DNA of 8,794 bases from an uncultured Ruminococcus sp. (GTDB lineage Bacteria > Bacillota > Clostridia > Oscillospirales > Acutalibacteraceae): the NCBI GenBank assembly GCA_945632055.1, contig CALZCU010000022.1, forward strand, positions 1 to 8,794, in the 5' to 3' direction. The notes beneath the pieces were generated by a model. That model saw only the letters and a program-made list of their open reading frames with translations, was not told the DNA's origin and did no database searches. Shown here piece by piece: positions 8,033 to 8,794 of the stretch (the first letter of the stretch is position 1; each line of letters starts with the position of its first letter). The position numbers and the translations under genes were made by a program.

Positions 8033-8626
8033 ATGAAAAAGCTCTTCGTTTTGATACTTGTCTGCACAGCGGTGCTTATGAGCGCCTGCGGCAACGAAAA
8101 ACAGCCGATTACGGTCAGCGAGCCTGAGCGGATTGCGACAGGTGATGAGATTTACTCGGCGAAAAACGAAAATGCTGTTGAGGAAAGCGAAAATGTAAAC
8201 GGAATGAGGTTTACGCTCACGCTTGAACAGTTCACCGAAAAATACAACGAAATCGCGCGAAAAACGGACGGAGTTTTAGCCTTTGACGGTCACAAGTGGA
8301 AGACAAAGGGCGATATCAAACACGACTCAAACGGCGTTGAATATCAGTATTATTACTTTGACGACAGCGAAACAAATCTTACGGCTACGGTCGAAAAGGA
8401 GTCGGGAAAGCTCTTGAATGCCGGGTGCGGAACGACAATGTCGAATTTCGTTGCGCAGGACGGAAGCACCAACAACAGCGACGCAATTCTCAAAAAAGCC
8501 GCAGTTATGGCAACGGCAGTGTGTCAGTTTCCGACCGAAAGCCTTGATGTAATTCAGGACATTTCTACCGCACAACCTTTGAAAATAACAATTCACTGTG
8601 GTATCAGGGATTTATATTTTCGCTGA
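8033..8626 (+). CDS. Putative lipoprotein of unknown function (frame ends early; probable frameshift)
   Basis: The open frame gives 197 residues with a type II signal peptide: MKK, a hydrophobic stretch at 4-16, and lipobox MSAC with Cys19 as the predicted lipidated residue. The mature protein would be anchored on the outside of the membrane. A short polar linker (about 20-57) precedes a domain with Phe/Tyr-rich strands such as YQYYYFDD. No family was recognised. The ATG at 8033 follows AGAGGTG. The frame stops at 8624-8626, but a clear continuation exists in another frame to 8745, immediately before a terminator. Adding one T to the TTT at 8562-8564 would join them into a protein of about 237 residues. 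Residues after about 177 in the open frame are therefore probably not native. This is either a real mutation or a sequence/assembly error. Confidence 0.7.
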   Translation: MKKLFVLILVCTAVLMSACGNEKQPITVSEPERIATGDEIYSAKNENAVEESENVNGMRFTLTLEQFTEKYNEIARKTDGVLAFDGHKWKTKGDIKHDSNGVEYQYYYFDDSETNLTATVEKESGKLLNAGCGTTMSNFVAQDGSTNNSDAILKKAAVMATAVCQFPTESLDVIQDISTAQPLKITIHCGIRDLYFR

Positions 8627-8745
8627 GTACGCAGGAAAACAGCAAGGACAGCGAAAAAAGTGTAATGCTCCTCAGAGTTTTCCCCGTCAAAGATGAAAAG
8701 AAGGACGATTGGCAAATCACCGATTACGAGTCGCAGAAAATCTAA
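8566..8745 (+). pseudogene. Displaced 3' part of the lipoprotein gene
   Basis: In the +2 frame relative to the ATG at 8033, this codes for 59 residues from YRTTFENNNSLWYQGFIF to DYESQKI, with a TAA stop at 8743-8745. The composition is like the upstream protein (Asp, Glu, Lys, Ser, aromatics). It has no own start or ribosome binding site, which argues for a frameshifted tail rather than a separate gene. Confidence 0.6.
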
Positions 8746-8768
8746 AAAAGTCGAGGTACTCGACTTTT
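8746..8768. terminator. Rho-independent terminator hairpin
   Basis: AAAAGTCGAG (8746-8755), loop GTA and CTCGACTTTT (8759-8768) form a perfect 10-bp stem with A and T tracts at its two bases. It would work in either direction. It starts on the base after the displaced lipoprotein stop at 8745, which supports that stop as the true gene end. Confidence 0.8.
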
Positions 8769-8794
8769 AATTGACAATTAAAAATTAAAAATTG
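8769..8794. repeat. AT-rich tract like the ends of the dispersed repeats, cut by the window edge
   Basis: AATTGACAATTAAAAATTAA and the bases to the window end resemble the AATTAACAATT / TTAATTTTTAATTG tracts that bound copies A and C. It may be the edge of another copy beyond the window. Confidence 0.4.

Overview
The window looks like chromosomal DNA of a low-to-moderate-GC Firmicute. The class is probably Clostridia, in the range of the gut Ruminococcus/Oscillospiraceae. That placement is inferred from GyrB/GyrA sequence style, a TTG start with a strong AGGAGG-type ribosome binding site, and a RemB homologue just before the gyrase genes. In Bacillus and many Clostridia the order dnaA-dnaN-recF-remB-gyrB-gyrA marks the neighbourhood of the replication origin, so this is probably origin-proximal DNA. 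All genes are on the + strand.

Layout: remB (15-281); two small proteins, each with a four-Cys zinc ribbon followed by two membrane segments (310-1038, 1044-1340); a gene-free stretch with an inverted copy of a dispersed repeat and a candidate gyrB promoter (1341-1691); gyrB (1692-3701); a second repeat copy (3727-3966); a hotdog-fold thioesterase (3991-4422); a REP-associated tyrosine transposase, RAYT (4630-5172); gyrA (5208-7658); a third, fullest repeat copy (7660-8005); and a lipoprotein gene that appears frameshifted (8033-8745), closed by a hairpin terminator (8746-8768). The usual remB-gyrB and gyrB-gyrA junctions have both been opened by extra genes and repeats.

The most interesting content is a REP/RAYT system. 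A single-copy HUH-Y1 transposase gene sits with a GTAG-footed palindrome upstream. An exact 27-nt inverted copy of that palindrome lies inside its own reading frame, where it codes in frame for GHGTPCPYE. The 240-350 bp dispersed repeats around the gyrase genes carry pairs of oppositely oriented GTAG-footed hairpins, the architecture of a BIME (bacterial interspersed mosaic element). They also share a terminal block with the DNA upstream of the RAYT. The repeats therefore look like non-autonomous relatives mobilised by this or a related RAYT.

GyrB and GyrA together form the A2B2 DNA gyrase. Both are full length with all catalytic motifs. GyrA has Ala at the position of E. coli Ser83 and GyrB has Trp at the position of E. 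coli Lys447. The zinc-ribbon membrane proteins and the lipoprotein could not be assigned a function.
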